Source: Tropicibacter naphthalenivorans (GTDB lineage: Bacteria > Pseudomonadota > Alphaproteobacteria > Rhodobacterales > Rhodobacteraceae). From it: a stretch of 54,517 nucleotides of DNA. Shown in pieces: positions 24,404 through 33,302 of the stretch (position 1 is its first letter; each line of letters starts with the position of its first letter). The notes beneath the pieces were generated by a model. That model saw nothing but the letters and a program-made list of their open reading frames with translations. It ran no database searches and was not told the origin of the DNA. The stretch covers positions 1-54,517 of the forward strand of contig NZ_FWXX01000015.1 of assembly GCF_900176475.1 (NCBI RefSeq), in the 5' to 3' direction. Position numbers and translations under genes: made by a program.

Positions 24404-25338
24404 TGGGCGACAACGACGACTCGTCTAATGCAGCGCAAAGCGCGCAAGACATGGGAACCACCAACGGCCACGGTGCAGAACCGGGCTTTTTCCGGCGTTT
24501 GTTCGGCCTGAAATCGAACGGCGACAGCCCCGCGCAGGATCACGTGACCCCTGCGGTCGGGCCGTCCGACCGGCCAACCCACGGCATGATGAACCTGCGC
24601 CGGATGCGCGTCGAAGACGTGGCCATCCCCAAGGCGGACATCATCGCCGTTCCCGAAACCATTTCCCGCGACGATCTGGTCAAGGTCTTCCGCGAAAGCG
24701 GCCTGACCCGCCTGCCGGTCTACGACGGCACGCTCGACACCCCCGTCGGCATGGCCCACCTCAAGGATTTCGCCCTGAGCCAAGGCTTTAACGGCGCCGA
24801 GGGGGAATTTGACCTCAAGGGGATGCTGCGGCCTTTGCTGTTCGTGCCGCCTTCGATGCCGATCGGCGTGCTGCTGACCAAAATGCAGACGGAACGCCGT
24901 CACATGGCGCTGGTGATCGACGAATACGGCGGCGTGGACGGTCTCGTGACCATCGAAGACCTGATCGAACAGGTCATCGGCGAGATCGAGGACGAGCACG
25001 ACACCGAAGAGGACCAGTTCTGGACGCGCGAGCGCACCGGCTGCTACCTCGCGCTGGCGAAAACCCCTCTGGATGAGTTCGAGGATGAGCTGGGCGTGGC
25101 CCTGACCGACCACGAAGACATCGACGAAGAGGAAATCGACACCTTGGGCGGGCTGGTGTTCATGCTGGCGGGCCGGGTGCCTGCGCGCGGCGAAGTCGTC
25201 CAGCACCCTGCGGGCGTCGACCTCGAGGTCGTGGATGCCGACCCGCGGCGGATCAAGCGCCTGCGCGTGCGTCTGCCCGGTGCCAAGCGTCCCAGCCCGC
25301 CCCCTGCCCAAAAGGTAGAAGCCGACCACCATGCCTAA
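24403..25338 (+). CDS. CBS-domain CorC/HlyC-family protein
   Basis: A 311-residue cytoplasmic protein with two CBS domains (about residues 75-195) and a C-terminal CorC_HlyC (transporter-associated) domain (about 215-295). Seen: MRVEDVAIPKADIIAV at the first CBS repeat and LVIDEYGGVDGLVTIEDLIEQVIGEIEDE, the hallmark of the family. It lacks the DUF21 membrane part, as usual for the gene next to lnt and ybeY. The role in Mg/Co efflux or as a regulatory partner is only partly established. Overlaps ybeY by 1 bp and lnt by 8 bp. Confidence 0.92.
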   Translation: MGDNDDSSNAAQSAQDMGTTNGHGAEPGFFRRLFGLKSNGDSPAQDHVTPAVGPSDRPTHGMMNLRRMRVEDVAIPKADIIAVPETISRDDLVKVFRESGLTRLPVYDGTLDTPVGMAHLKDFALSQGFNGAEGEFDLKGMLRPLLFVPPSMPIGVLLTKMQTERRHMALVIDEYGGVDGLVTIEDLIEQVIGEIEDEHDTEEDQFWTRERTGCYLALAKTPLDEFEDELGVALTDHEDIDEEEIDTLGGLVFMLAGRVPARGEVVQHPAGVDLEVVDADPRRIKRLRVRLPGAKRPSPPPAQKVEADHHA

Positions 25339-26854
25339 CCCTTCCGTGGCCGAGCGCGCGCCCCTGCCAAGATGGGCGCGTTTTCCTCTGGCCATCGGTG
25401 CGGGGGTTCTCATGGGGCTGGGGCTTGCGCCCTACGATCTGTGGTACCTGGCCTTTACCGGCTATGTGGTGGCGATCTGGCTGTTTCAGGCCGCCCCGCG
25501 CGGGGTGTTCGCCGTGGGCACCGGCTGGGCCGTGGGCCTTGGGTATTTTGGCTTTTCCCTCGGCTGGATCATCGAGCCGTTCTTTGTCGATCCGTCCACC
25601 ATCTGGATGGCGCCCTTTGCGCTGGTTGGCATGGCGGGGGGGCTGGCGCTGTTCTGGGCCTTGGCCTTTTGGATCGCCGCCCACGCGCCGCGCCGGCCGC
25701 TGCTGGCGCTGGTGCTGGCGTGGACGGGGGCAGAGCTGGCCCGCGCTTATGTATTCACCGGATTCCCTTGGGGCATGGTGTCCTACATGTGGTCGTCCGT
25801 CGCGCCGATCCAGCTGGCGTCTTTGCTCGGCCCGCACGGGTTGAACCTTGCCACGCTGGCCACGGCAGCGATGTTTGCCGCCGCCATTCCGCGCGGGGGG
25901 CTGCGGCTGTTGCCTGCCGTCTTGGGTGTCACGTCGCTGCTTGTGCTGTTCGGCGTGGGGCTGATCCTGACCCCGCCTTACCAAGACCTGTCGGGCCGCC
26001 CCGTGGTGCGCCTGATCCAGCCCAACGCGCCGCAGCATGAAAAGTGGGATCCGCTCAAGATCCCCATGTTCTTTGACCGCCAGCTGCGCCTGACCGCCGG
26101 GCCACCCAAGGATGACTTTACCGAACCGCAGTTGGTGGTCTGGCCGGAAACCTCGGTGCCGCATCTGCTGCACCGGGCGGGCGACGCGCTGGGCCTGATC
26201 ACCCATGCGGCGGGCAGCGCGCAGGTGGTGGTGGGCATCCAGCGCGCGCAGGACGGCAACTATTACAACTCTCTGGCCTTGATGGATGGCACCGGCGCGC
26301 TGCGGCAGGTCTATGACAAGCACCACCTCGTGCCCTTTGGCGAATACATGCCCGCCGAAGCGGTGTTTCGCCGCTGGAATATCCTTGGCCTCGCCTCGCG
26401 CGCCGAAGGGGGCTATTCCGCCGGGCCGGGGCCGGAACTGCTGGACCTTGGTCCCTTGGGCAAGGCGCTGCCGCTGATCTGCTACGAGGCGGTTTTCCCG
26501 CAGGATGTCTACCGCACGCCCGAGCGCCCCGATTTTCTGCTGCAAATCACCAATGATGCGTGGTTCGGAGAATGGTCCGGGCCGTATCAGCACCTGGAAC
26601 AGGCCCGTGTGCGCGCCATCGAGCAGGGCTTGCCCATGCTGCGCGCCGCCAACACCGGCGTGTCTGCGGTCATCGACGGGGCAGGGCGCGTGCTGACCGA
26701 ACTGCCCTTGGGCCGCGCGGGTTATGTGGATGCCTACCTGCCGCCCCCTCTGCGGTTAACACTTTATTCACAATTCGGGGACTTCCCCGTGCTGCTTTTG
26801 ATGTTTTTGTCTGTCTTGGGCTTTATTCGCGCTGTGCGTGTGAATTCCGATTGA
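25331..26854 (+). CDS. lnt: apolipoprotein N-acyltransferase
   Basis: A 507-residue inner-membrane enzyme that adds the third acyl chain to lipoproteins in the periplasm. About six N-terminal helices (to about residue 215), a periplasmic nitrilase-like domain (about 225-475), and a last helix near 480-500. The catalytic triad is visible as Glu in VWPETSVP, Lys in YDKHHLVPFGEY and Cys in LICYEAVFP. It overlaps the preceding gene by 8 bp, so translation is coupled. It serves, among others, the lipoprotein encoded at 21897. Confidence 0.96.
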   Translation: MPNPSVAERAPLPRWARFPLAIGAGVLMGLGLAPYDLWYLAFTGYVVAIWLFQAAPRGVFAVGTGWAVGLGYFGFSLGWIIEPFFVDPSTIWMAPFALVGMAGGLALFWALAFWIAAHAPRRPLLALVLAWTGAELARAYVFTGFPWGMVSYMWSSVAPIQLASLLGPHGLNLATLATAAMFAAAIPRGGLRLLPAVLGVTSLLVLFGVGLILTPPYQDLSGRPVVRLIQPNAPQHEKWDPLKIPMFFDRQLRLTAGPPKDDFTEPQLVVWPETSVPHLLHRAGDALGLITHAAGSAQVVVGIQRAQDGNYYNSLALMDGTGALRQVYDKHHLVPFGEYMPAEAVFRRWNILGLASRAEGGYSAGPGPELLDLGPLGKALPLICYEAVFPQDVYRTPERPDFLLQITNDAWFGEWSGPYQHLEQARVRAIEQGLPMLRAANTGVSAVIDGAGRVLTELPLGRAGYVDAYLPPPLRLTLYSQFGDFPVLLLMFLSVLGFIRAVRVNSD

Positions 26855-26893
26855 CCGCCCTGTATAGCGGGCTTACCCCTTAGGTATAAACGA

Positions 26894-26943
26894 CTGTCAC
26901 AACGGCTTCCTGGCGTGACGGCGATAACATCAATGGAGCACTT
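26894..26943 (+). promoter_or_regulatory. SAM/SAH riboswitch in front of metK
   Basis: The leader has a GTCAC (26896-26900) / GTGAC (26915-26919) stem enclosing AACGGCTTCCTGGC, followed by a linker and CAATGGAGCA just before the metK ATG. This matches the compact SAM/SAH riboswitch found mainly upstream of metK in Rhodobacterales, in which the Shine-Dalgarno GGAG pairs in a pseudoknot with the loop. Ligand binding should block metK translation. Confidence 0.9.
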
Positions 26944-28122
26944 ATGTCCCGACAGAACTATACTTTCACCTCGGAATCCGTGTCCGAGGGGCACCCTGAC
27001 AAGGTATGCGACCGCATCTCTGACGCTGTTCTGGATGCGTTTCTGGCCGAGGACCCGCTGGCGCGCGTCGCCTGCGAGACCTTTGCGACCACCAACCGTG
27101 TGGTCATCGGCGGCGAGGTCGGTCTGACCGACCAGGACAAGCTGGCCGAATACATGGACAAGATCGACGAGATCGCCCGCGCCTGCATCAAGGATATCGG
27201 CTACGAGCAGGACAAGTTCCACCACGAGACCGTCGAGATCACCAACCTGCTGCACGAGCAGTCCGCGCATATCGCGCAGGGCGTGACCGGCGAGCAGGGC
27301 GACGAAGGCGCAGGCGATCAGGGCATCATGTTCGGTTACGCCACCAACGAGACCGAGGCGCTTATGCCCGCGCCGATCCAGTACAGCCACGCGATCCTGC
27401 GCCGCTTGGCCGAAGTGCGCAAGAACGGCACCGAGCCGGCGCTTGGCCCCGATGCGAAATCGCAGCTGTCAGTTGTCTACAAAGGCGGCAAGCCGGTGGG
27501 CGTGTCCTCGGTGGTTCTGTCGACCCAGCACCTCGACCCCGACCTGACCAGCGCCGACATCCGCGCGATTGTCGAGCCGTACATCACCGAAGTGCTCCCC
27601 GAAGGCTGGTTGTCAGCTGACACAGCCTGGCACGTGAACCCCACGGGCAAGTTCGTCATCGGCGGCCCCGATGGCGACGCGGGCCTGACCGGGCGCAAGA
27701 TCATCGTCGACACCTACGGCGGCGCGGCCCCGCACGGCGGCGGCGCGTTCTCGGGCAAAGACCCGACCAAGGTGGACCGCTCGGCCGCCTATGCCGCGCG
27801 CTATCTGGCGAAAAACGTCGTCGCCGCGGGCATGGCGGATCGGTGCACCGTGCAGCTGTCCTATGCCATCGGCGTCGCCCGTCCGCTGTCGATCTACGTC
27901 GACACCCATGGCACCGGTGACGTGGACGCCGCCGCGATCGAGGCTGCGATCCCCAAGGTCATGGACCTCACCCCGCGCGGCATCCGCACCCATCTGGGCA
28001 TGAACAAGCCGATCTATGCGCGCACCGCGGCCTACGGCCACTTTGGCCGCACCCCCGATGCGGACGGCGGCTTTTCGTGGGAAAAGGACGATCTGGTCGA
28101 GGCGCTCAAGAAAGCGATCTAA
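26944..28122 (+). CDS. metK: S-adenosylmethionine synthetase
   Basis: A 392-residue enzyme making AdoMet from ATP and methionine. All signature motifs are seen: [14 protein letters not shown] at the N-terminus, [16 protein letters not shown] (about 118-133) and [19 protein letters not shown] (about 262-280). The start is fixed by the riboswitch Shine-Dalgarno GGAG 7 bases upstream. At 27610-27622 the codons for WLSADT spell TTGTCAGCTGACA, 13 of 16 bases of the parS-like palindrome behind repC, using TTG and TCA where neighbouring genes prefer CTG and TCC/TCG. AdoMet made here feeds speD. Confidence 0.97.
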   Translation: MSRQNYTFTSESVSEGHPDKVCDRISDAVLDAFLAEDPLARVACETFATTNRVVIGGEVGLTDQDKLAEYMDKIDEIARACIKDIGYEQDKFHHETVEITNLLHEQSAHIAQGVTGEQGDEGAGDQGIMFGYATNETEALMPAPIQYSHAILRRLAEVRKNGTEPALGPDAKSQLSVVYKGGKPVGVSSVVLSTQHLDPDLTSADIRAIVEPYITEVLPEGWLSADTAWHVNPTGKFVIGGPDGDAGLTGRKIIVDTYGGAAPHGGGAFSGKDPTKVDRSAAYAARYLAKNVVAAGMADRCTVQLSYAIGVARPLSIYVDTHGTGDVDAAAIEAAIPKVMDLTPRGIRTHLGMNKPIYARTAAYGHFGRTPDADGGFSWEKDDLVEALKKAI

Positions 28123-28143
28123 GCCAGAGACACATGTTTCGCG

Positions 28144-28171
28144 AATGGCGCTCTCTCGGGGGCGCCATTTT
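28144..28171 (+). terminator. rho-independent terminator after metK
   Basis: ATGGCG and CGCCAT pair around a 12-nt loop, with flanking AA/TT extending the stem and TTTTCG following. It lies 22 bp after the metK stop. Confidence 0.85.
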
Positions 28172-28237
28172 CGTTTGCGGGAAAAGACTTGCCCCCCGTG
28201 CGTCCGCGCGCTTTCATAGCCGCATAGGGAGGTGCCG

Positions 28238-28870
28238 ATGCTGTGTAGAACGATTGTGACCTGTATTTTCCTGCCCGGCATCGGCTTGGCAGAGCCTGCC
28301 TCGGACAATCCCAAGTTCGACGTGGTGGACCAGACCTTGATCTACGACACCGACCGCGCCAAGGCCTCGATTGATCAGGAAATCGTGGTCGAAGACCTTG
28401 ATGTCTTTCTCGACCTGCTGCGCGAGCATGATGGCATCACCACCGTGCAGCTCAACAGCACCGGCGGCAGCATCTGGGCGGGCCGGGAAATCGCGCGCGT
28501 TGTCATGGACTTTGAACTGGATACGCGGGTCGAGGGCGAATGCTCGTCCTCTTGTACGCAAATCTTTCTGGGCGGCGCGTCGCGGGTGTTGGCGCGCGGG
28601 GCCAAACTGGGCTTTCACCAAAGCTCCTGGTCCTCGGATTCGATCAAGACCTACTATGAAAACTGGCGCGAGGACGAAGGCTGGGACACCCCCTATGACT
28701 TTGGCTCTTGGCTGTACAAGGACACCCAGTCCGAAGTCTACAAGGGGCTGACCTTTATGATCTCGCGCGGGGTGGACCCGGAATTCGCGATTGAGACGAT
28801 CCGCCTGCGCAACACCATGTGGTTCCCCACCCGTTCAGAGCTGCGCGCGGCGGGGGTTCTGGTCGACTAA
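28238..28870 (+). CDS. exported ClpP/crotonase-fold protein (COG3904-like)
   Basis: A 210-residue protein with a short hydrophobic N-terminus (LCRTIVTCIFLPGIGLAEP) that is probably a signal peptide, so it should be periplasmic. The body resembles the ClpP-like fold: STGGSIWAGREIARVV near residue 70 and ECSSSCTQIFLGGASR near 103, where the Ser of SSSC occupies the nucleophile position, followed by GFHQSS (His). A serine protease role is plausible but unproven. The ATG at 28238 is chosen because GGGAGG lies 6 bases upstream. It stands alone after the metK terminator, 40 bp before trmB. Confidence 0.75.
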   Translation: MLCRTIVTCIFLPGIGLAEPASDNPKFDVVDQTLIYDTDRAKASIDQEIVVEDLDVFLDLLREHDGITTVQLNSTGGSIWAGREIARVVMDFELDTRVEGECSSSCTQIFLGGASRVLARGAKLGFHQSSWSSDSIKTYYENWREDEGWDTPYDFGSWLYKDTQSEVYKGLTFMISRGVDPEFAIETIRLRNTMWFPTRSELRAAGVLVD

Positions 28871-28910
28871 GACTTGCCCCAAGGCGGTGGGGCGGGTAAA
28901 GCGCTCGGCC

Positions 28911-29624
28911 ATGACCACATCGAACAAACATCCCGGTGCCCCGTGGCGCAACTTTTACGGCCGCGTCAAAGGCAAGACCCTGAAAGCCTCGCAAGAGACC
29001 TACCTCGAAGAGGATCTGGGCAAGCTCTCGCCCGGGGCTGTCGATTGGGATGTGAACCCGGACCGCACGCCGCTGGACTTGGGCGCGCTGTTCGGCGGCA
29101 AGGATGTCTGGCTGGAAATCGGCTTTGGTGGCGGTGAGCATCTGGTCCACCAAGCGGTGACCTACCCCGAGGTGGGCATCATCGGCTGCGAGCCGTATAT
29201 CAACGGTGTGGCCATGCTGCTGGGCAAGATCCGTAAGGCGGGCGCGGACAACCTGCGCGTCTATCCCGGCGATGCGCGCAACATGTTCGACGTGCTGCCC
29301 GAGGCGTCAATTTCCAAGGCTTTCCTGCTGTATCCCGACCCGTGGCCCAAGGCGCGCCACCACCGTCGGCGCTTTGTCACGCAGGAACACCTTGAACCGC
29401 TGGCCCGTGTCCTGAAACCGGGGGCCGAGTTCCGCGTCGCCACCGACATTCCCGACTACGTGCGCCAGACCATGATCGAAGTCCCCAAGGCGGGCTTTGA
29501 ATGGCTGGCCGAAGGGCCGGACGACTGGCGCAATCCGTGGGGCGACTGGATTTCCACGCGCTACGAGCAAAAGGCCCTGCGCGAGGATCGCACCCCGCAT
29601 TACATGACCTTCCGCCGGCTCTAA
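28911..29624 (+). CDS. trmB: tRNA (guanine-N7-)-methyltransferase
   Basis: A 237-residue class I AdoMet-dependent methyltransferase that makes m7G46 in tRNA. Seen: the AdoMet motif WLEIGFGGGEHL (near 65), CEPYINGV, and the TrmB hallmark LLYPDPWPKARHHRRRF (near 145-160) containing the catalytic Asp. The start at 28911 gives the alphaproteobacterial N-terminus (KHPGAPWRNFYGRVKGKTL). Conserved neighbour of metK. No anomalies. Confidence 0.95.
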   Translation: MTTSNKHPGAPWRNFYGRVKGKTLKASQETYLEEDLGKLSPGAVDWDVNPDRTPLDLGALFGGKDVWLEIGFGGGEHLVHQAVTYPEVGIIGCEPYINGVAMLLGKIRKAGADNLRVYPGDARNMFDVLPEASISKAFLLYPDPWPKARHHRRRFVTQEHLEPLARVLKPGAEFRVATDIPDYVRQTMIEVPKAGFEWLAEGPDDWRNPWGDWISTRYEQKALREDRTPHYMTFRRL

Positions 29625-29738
29625 GCCGCGCAAAGGCCCGCGCCCCCTGTAAAATCCGCCACGCAGCAGCCCTTGGGCTGGACGCCTGCCTATGGGCGGT
29701 CTATCACCGCTGCGACTTTGCCCGAGGAGAGCGCTAAC

Positions 29739-31082
29739 ATGTCCGGCCATGGTGACCCGATTCCGATGACTTCCCGCAAGTGCGGCCCGCTGAACGGCGA
29801 GGCGCATGTGCCCGGCGACAAGTCGATCTCGCACCGCTCGCTGATCCTTGGGGCGATGACCGTTGGGGAAACCAAGGTCACCGGCCTGCTCGAAGGTCAG
29901 GACGTGCTGGACACCGCCAAGGCGATGCAGGCCTTTGGCGCGCAGATCGAAAAGATTGGCGACACGTGGCACGTGCATGGCGTGGGCGTCGGCGGCTTTG
30001 CCGAGCCGGACAACGTGATCGACTGCGGCAACTCGGGCACCGGAGTGCGGCTGATCATGGGCGCCATGGCGACCTGTCCGATCACCGCGACCTTTACCGG
30101 CGATGCCTCCCTGAACAAGCGGCCCATGGCGCGCGTGACCGATCCGCTCGCGCTGTTCGGCGCCAAGGCCTACGGCCGCTCGGGCGGGCGTCTGCCGATG
30201 ACGATCATCGGTGCAGAAAACCCCGTGCCGGTGCGCTACGCGACCCCCGTGCCGTCCGCGCAGGTGAAATCCGCCGTGCTGCTGGCGGGGCTGAACGCCC
30301 CCGGCGAGACCGTGGTGATCGAACGCGAAGCCACCCGCGACCACTCGGAACGGATGCTGGCGGGCTTTGGCGCGACCATCTCGACCGAGGACACGCCCGA
30401 AGGCCACGTCATCACCCTGCAAGGCCGCCCCGAATTCACGCCGCAGACCATCATCGTGCCGCGCGACCCGTCCTCTGCCGCCTTCCCGGTCTGCGCCGCG
30501 CTGATCACCGAAGGCTCGGACGTGCTGGTGCCCAACATCGGCCTGAACCCGACCCGCGCGGGGTTGTTCTTTACCCTGCAAGACATGGGCGCGGACCTGA
30601 CGTTTGAGAACATGCGCGAAGAGGGCGGCGAGCCTGTGGCCGACCTGCGCGCGCGCTTCTCGCCTGACCTCAAGGGCATCGAAGTCCCCGCCGAACGTGC
30701 CGCCTCCATGATCGACGAATACCCGATCCTGTCGGTGGTTGCCGCCTTTGCCGAGGGCAAGACCCACATGCCCGGCGTCAAGGAGCTGCGCGTCAAGGAA
30801 TCCGACCGCATCGACGCCATGGCGCGCGGTCTGCGCGGCGCGGGTGTGCGCGTCGACGAGGGCGAGGATTGGTGGACGGTCCACGGTCTTGGCCACGGCA
30901 ACGTGCCGGGGGGCTTTACCGCCGAGACGTTCCTTGATCACCGCATCGCCATGTCGTTCCTGATCCTCGGGATGGCCTCCAACGCCGCGATGTCCGTGGA
31001 TGACGGCCAGCCGATCGCGACGTCCTTCCCGATCTTTGAAAGCCTCATGGGCGCGCTGGGTGCCCAGATCGAGCGCACGTGA
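29739..31082 (+). CDS. aroA: 3-phosphoshikimate 1-carboxyvinyltransferase (EPSP synthase)
   Basis: A 447-residue shikimate pathway enzyme joining shikimate-3-phosphate and PEP. Motifs: [15 protein letters not shown] (near residue 27), [13 protein letters not shown] (near 95-107), RDHSERML (near 200), MIDEYPIL (near 325) and [13 protein letters not shown] (near 348). The overall pattern resembles the class II enzymes of alphaproteobacteria, but the position that is Ala in the known glyphosate-tolerant CP4 enzyme is Gly here. Start ATG with GAGGAG 9 bases upstream. The next gene overlaps by 4 bp. Confidence 0.96.
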   Translation: MSGHGDPIPMTSRKCGPLNGEAHVPGDKSISHRSLILGAMTVGETKVTGLLEGQDVLDTAKAMQAFGAQIEKIGDTWHVHGVGVGGFAEPDNVIDCGNSGTGVRLIMGAMATCPITATFTGDASLNKRPMARVTDPLALFGAKAYGRSGGRLPMTIIGAENPVPVRYATPVPSAQVKSAVLLAGLNAPGETVVIEREATRDHSERMLAGFGATISTEDTPEGHVITLQGRPEFTPQTIIVPRDPSSAAFPVCAALITEGSDVLVPNIGLNPTRAGLFFTLQDMGADLTFENMREEGGEPVADLRARFSPDLKGIEVPAERAASMIDEYPILSVVAAFAEGKTHMPGVKELRVKESDRIDAMARGLRGAGVRVDEGEDWWTVHGLGHGNVPGGFTAETFLDHRIAMSFLILGMASNAAMSVDDGQPIATSFPIFESLMGALGAQIERT

Positions 31083-31579
31083 CCCGCACAGCCGCATATG
31101 CCGCCCTCAGCGCCGCGGTGCTGGGGCTGTATCTGGTGATGGTCCTGTGGACCTTGCCCGCGATCAAGGACGCTGCCGGGGGGCTCGCGCCCTTTGACCT
31201 GCGGCCCTTTGGCTATTCGGTGGCCGAGGCCCGCGCCTTTGCTGAGACGCTCAGCGACTATGGTCGCGCGCTGTACCTTGGGCCGCAGCACCGGCTGGAC
31301 ACGCTGTTCCCGGCGCTGCTGGTGGTCTGGTCCTGCTGGACCTTGCTGAAACTGCTGCCGCGCCGGGTGGCCGTGGCGCTTTGGGCGGTGGTCGTCCTGG
31401 GGATGATCGGCGACTATGGCGAGAATATCTCTGTCACGTCCCTGCTGACCCAGTTCGATGAGGCCACGGCGCAGGCCGCGAGCCGCTTTACCATCGTGAA
31501 ATCCATGGCCTCGACGCTGGTCTACACCGTCATGATCGGCGCGCTGATCGCGCTGGGCTTGAAACGCCTGCGCCGTTAA
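31079..31579 (+). CDS. four-helix membrane protein between aroA and cmk
   Basis: A 166-residue protein with a GTG start overlapping the aroA stop by 4 bp. It has hydrophobic helices near residues 5-27, 80-95, 98-115 and 140-160, with a longer soluble loop (about 30-75) after the first helix containing [27 protein letters not shown]. No known motif; function unknown. Coupling to aroA implies co-expression with aromatic amino acid synthesis genes, but gives no clue to its role. Confidence 0.75.
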   Translation: MTRTAAYAALSAAVLGLYLVMVLWTLPAIKDAAGGLAPFDLRPFGYSVAEARAFAETLSDYGRALYLGPQHRLDTLFPALLVVWSCWTLLKLLPRRVAVALWAVVVLGMIGDYGENISVTSLLTQFDEATAQAASRFTIVKSMASTLVYTVMIGALIALGLKRLRR

Positions 31580-31636
31580 CCCCTTTAGCCGCCCGCGCAT
31601 CCGCGCTAAAACCCCCCGCAAAAAAGGAGAACGCAT

Positions 31637-32251
31637 ATGGCTTTTACTGTAGCCATCGACGGACCCGCCGCCAGCGGCAAGGGCACGATTTCCCGCGAAA
31701 TCGCTGCGTTTTTCGGCTTTGAGCATCTGGACACCGGGCTGTTGTACCGCGCCGTGGGCTTTCGCCTGCTCGAAGGGATCGAACCCATCGAAGCCGCCAA
31801 GACCCTGGACATGAGCGCGCTGGACCCGGATGCGCTGCGCACGCCGGACGTGGCGCAAGCGGCGTCCAAGGTCGCGGCCATCCCCGAGGTGCGCGCCGCC
31901 CTGGTCGACTTTCAGCGCGCCTTTGCCACGCGGGCCGGGGGCGCGGTTCTGGATGGGCGCGACATCGGCACGGTGATCTGCCCTGAGGCCAACGTAAAGC
32001 TGTTCGTCATCGCCAGTCCCGAGGTCCGCGCTACCCGCCGCCACAAGGAGCTGGTGGAAAAGGGGCTGGAGGTCAGCTTTGACGAAGTCCTTGCCGACGT
32101 TCTGGAACGCGACGCGCGCGATATGAACCGTCAGGACGCGCCGCTGAAGCCCGCCGAGGATGCGCTTGTCATCGACACCACCGACCTCAGCATCGCCGAC
32201 GCGGTGGCGCAGGTTGTCGAGATCATCACCGAGGCAGGCGGCGCCGACTGA
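31637..32251 (+). CDS. cmk: cytidylate kinase
   Basis: A 204-residue CMP/dCMP kinase. Seen: Walker [10 protein letters not shown] at residues 9-17, the CMP-binding [11 protein letters not shown] (near 30-40), [12 protein letters not shown] near 110, and [13 protein letters not shown] (lid). Slightly shorter than the usual 210-225 residues but with all core motifs. Start ATG after AAAAAAGGAGAACGCAT, a clear Shine-Dalgarno site. Downstream neighbour of aroA, as is common in Proteobacteria. Confidence 0.95.
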   Translation: MAFTVAIDGPAASGKGTISREIAAFFGFEHLDTGLLYRAVGFRLLEGIEPIEAAKTLDMSALDPDALRTPDVAQAASKVAAIPEVRAALVDFQRAFATRAGGAVLDGRDIGTVICPEANVKLFVIASPEVRATRRHKELVEKGLEVSFDEVLADVLERDARDMNRQDAPLKPAEDALVIDTTDLSIADAVAQVVEIITEAGGAD

Positions 32252-32309
32252 CCCTTTCCCTTTGCGGCGCGCGGTGCCACTGTGCGCGCAAAGATCAAGG
32301 AGAGGTGTC

Positions 32310-33302
32310 ATGCGCAAAGTCAAACTTGGAACCGCCGAGGTATCCTGTCTGGGCATCGGCGCCATGTCCTTTGCCGAGTTCTACGGGCCGACCACGGACG
32401 AAAACTCTTACGCGATTTTGGACGCGGCGATGGCGCTGGGCGTCACCCATATCGACACGTCGAACGTCTACGGCATGGGCCGCTCGGAAAATGCCATCGG
32501 TGCGTTTTTGCGGGCCAACCCCGGCGCGCGCGATCATTTCCACATCGCAACCAAGGGCGGGATCAACCGCAGCGGCGAGGGTACGCAACCCTTTGACAAT
32601 TCGCCGGACCACCTCGAGGCGGCCTTGGACGCGTCGCTGGCGCGGATGGGCATCGACTGCGTTGACCTGTACTACGTCCACCGCCGCCAAGAGGCGCGCC
32701 CCATCGAAGAGGTGGCCGAGACACTCGCCGCTTTGGTGAAAAAGGGCAAATGCCGCGCCATTGGCTTTTCCGAGATCGCGCCGTCCTCGCTGCGCCGCGC
32801 GCAGGCGGTGCATCCGGTGGCGGCTGTGCAGTCGGAATACTCGCTTGGGACGCGCTTTGCCGAGATGGGCTTGGTCCAGACCTGCGCGGAATTGGGGACC
32901 ACGCTGGTCGCCTTCTCGCCGGTGATGCGGTCGATGCTGACCGATACGCCCTTGGCCGAGGATGTGATCCCGGGCCTGCCGTTCCTGAAAACCAACCCGC
33001 GCTTTATGGCCCCGAACTATGCCGCCAACCGCGCGCTGACCGATGGGTTCCGCGCTTTGGCCGCCGAGATGGGCGTGCCCGCCGCCTCGCTTGCCATCGC
33101 GTGGGTGCTGCATCGCGGCGCGCATGTGCTGCCCATTCCCGGCACGCGCAACGTGGCGCATTTCCGCGATCTGGTGAAGGGCACCGAGCTGAGCCTGTCG
33201 CCCGAGGATATGACGAGGATTGAGCAGGTCTTGCCCATCGGCTGGGCGCATGGCGACCGCTATTCCTATGACCAGTGGTACGGGCCGGAGCGGTTCTCTT
33301 AA
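32310..33302 (+). CDS. aldo/keto reductase
   Basis: A 330-residue NADPH-dependent oxidoreductase of the AKR superfamily (TIM barrel, cytoplasm). The catalytic tetrad is visible: Asp in HIDTSNVYG (near 50), Tyr in the same segment (VYG), Lys in IATKGG (near 83) and His in YYVHRRQ (near 118). The C-terminal LPIPGTRNVAHFRDLVKG is the cofactor-binding end. It resembles the YajO/Tas-like group; the substrate is unknown. Start at 32310 with AAGGAGAGG upstream. Converges with ycaQ; the two stops overlap by 4 bp. Confidence 0.9.
   Translation: MRKVKLGTAEVSCLGIGAMSFAEFYGPTTDENSYAILDAAMALGVTHIDTSNVYGMGRSENAIGAFLRANPGARDHFHIATKGGINRSGEGTQPFDNSPDHLEAALDASLARMGIDCVDLYYVHRRQEARPIEEVAETLAALVKKGKCRAIGFSEIAPSSLRRAQAVHPVAAVQSEYSLGTRFAEMGLVQTCAELGTTLVAFSPVMRSMLTDTPLAEDVIPGLPFLKTNPRFMAPNYAANRALTDGFRALAAEMGVPAASLAIAWVLHRGAHVLPIPGTRNVAHFRDLVKGTELSLSPEDMTRIEQVLPIGWAHGDRYSYDQWYGPERFS

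Noticed and set aside
26855-26880. Terminator for lnt before the riboswitch
   Set aside because: Only a short GCCC/GGGC stem without T-tract; too weak to call.
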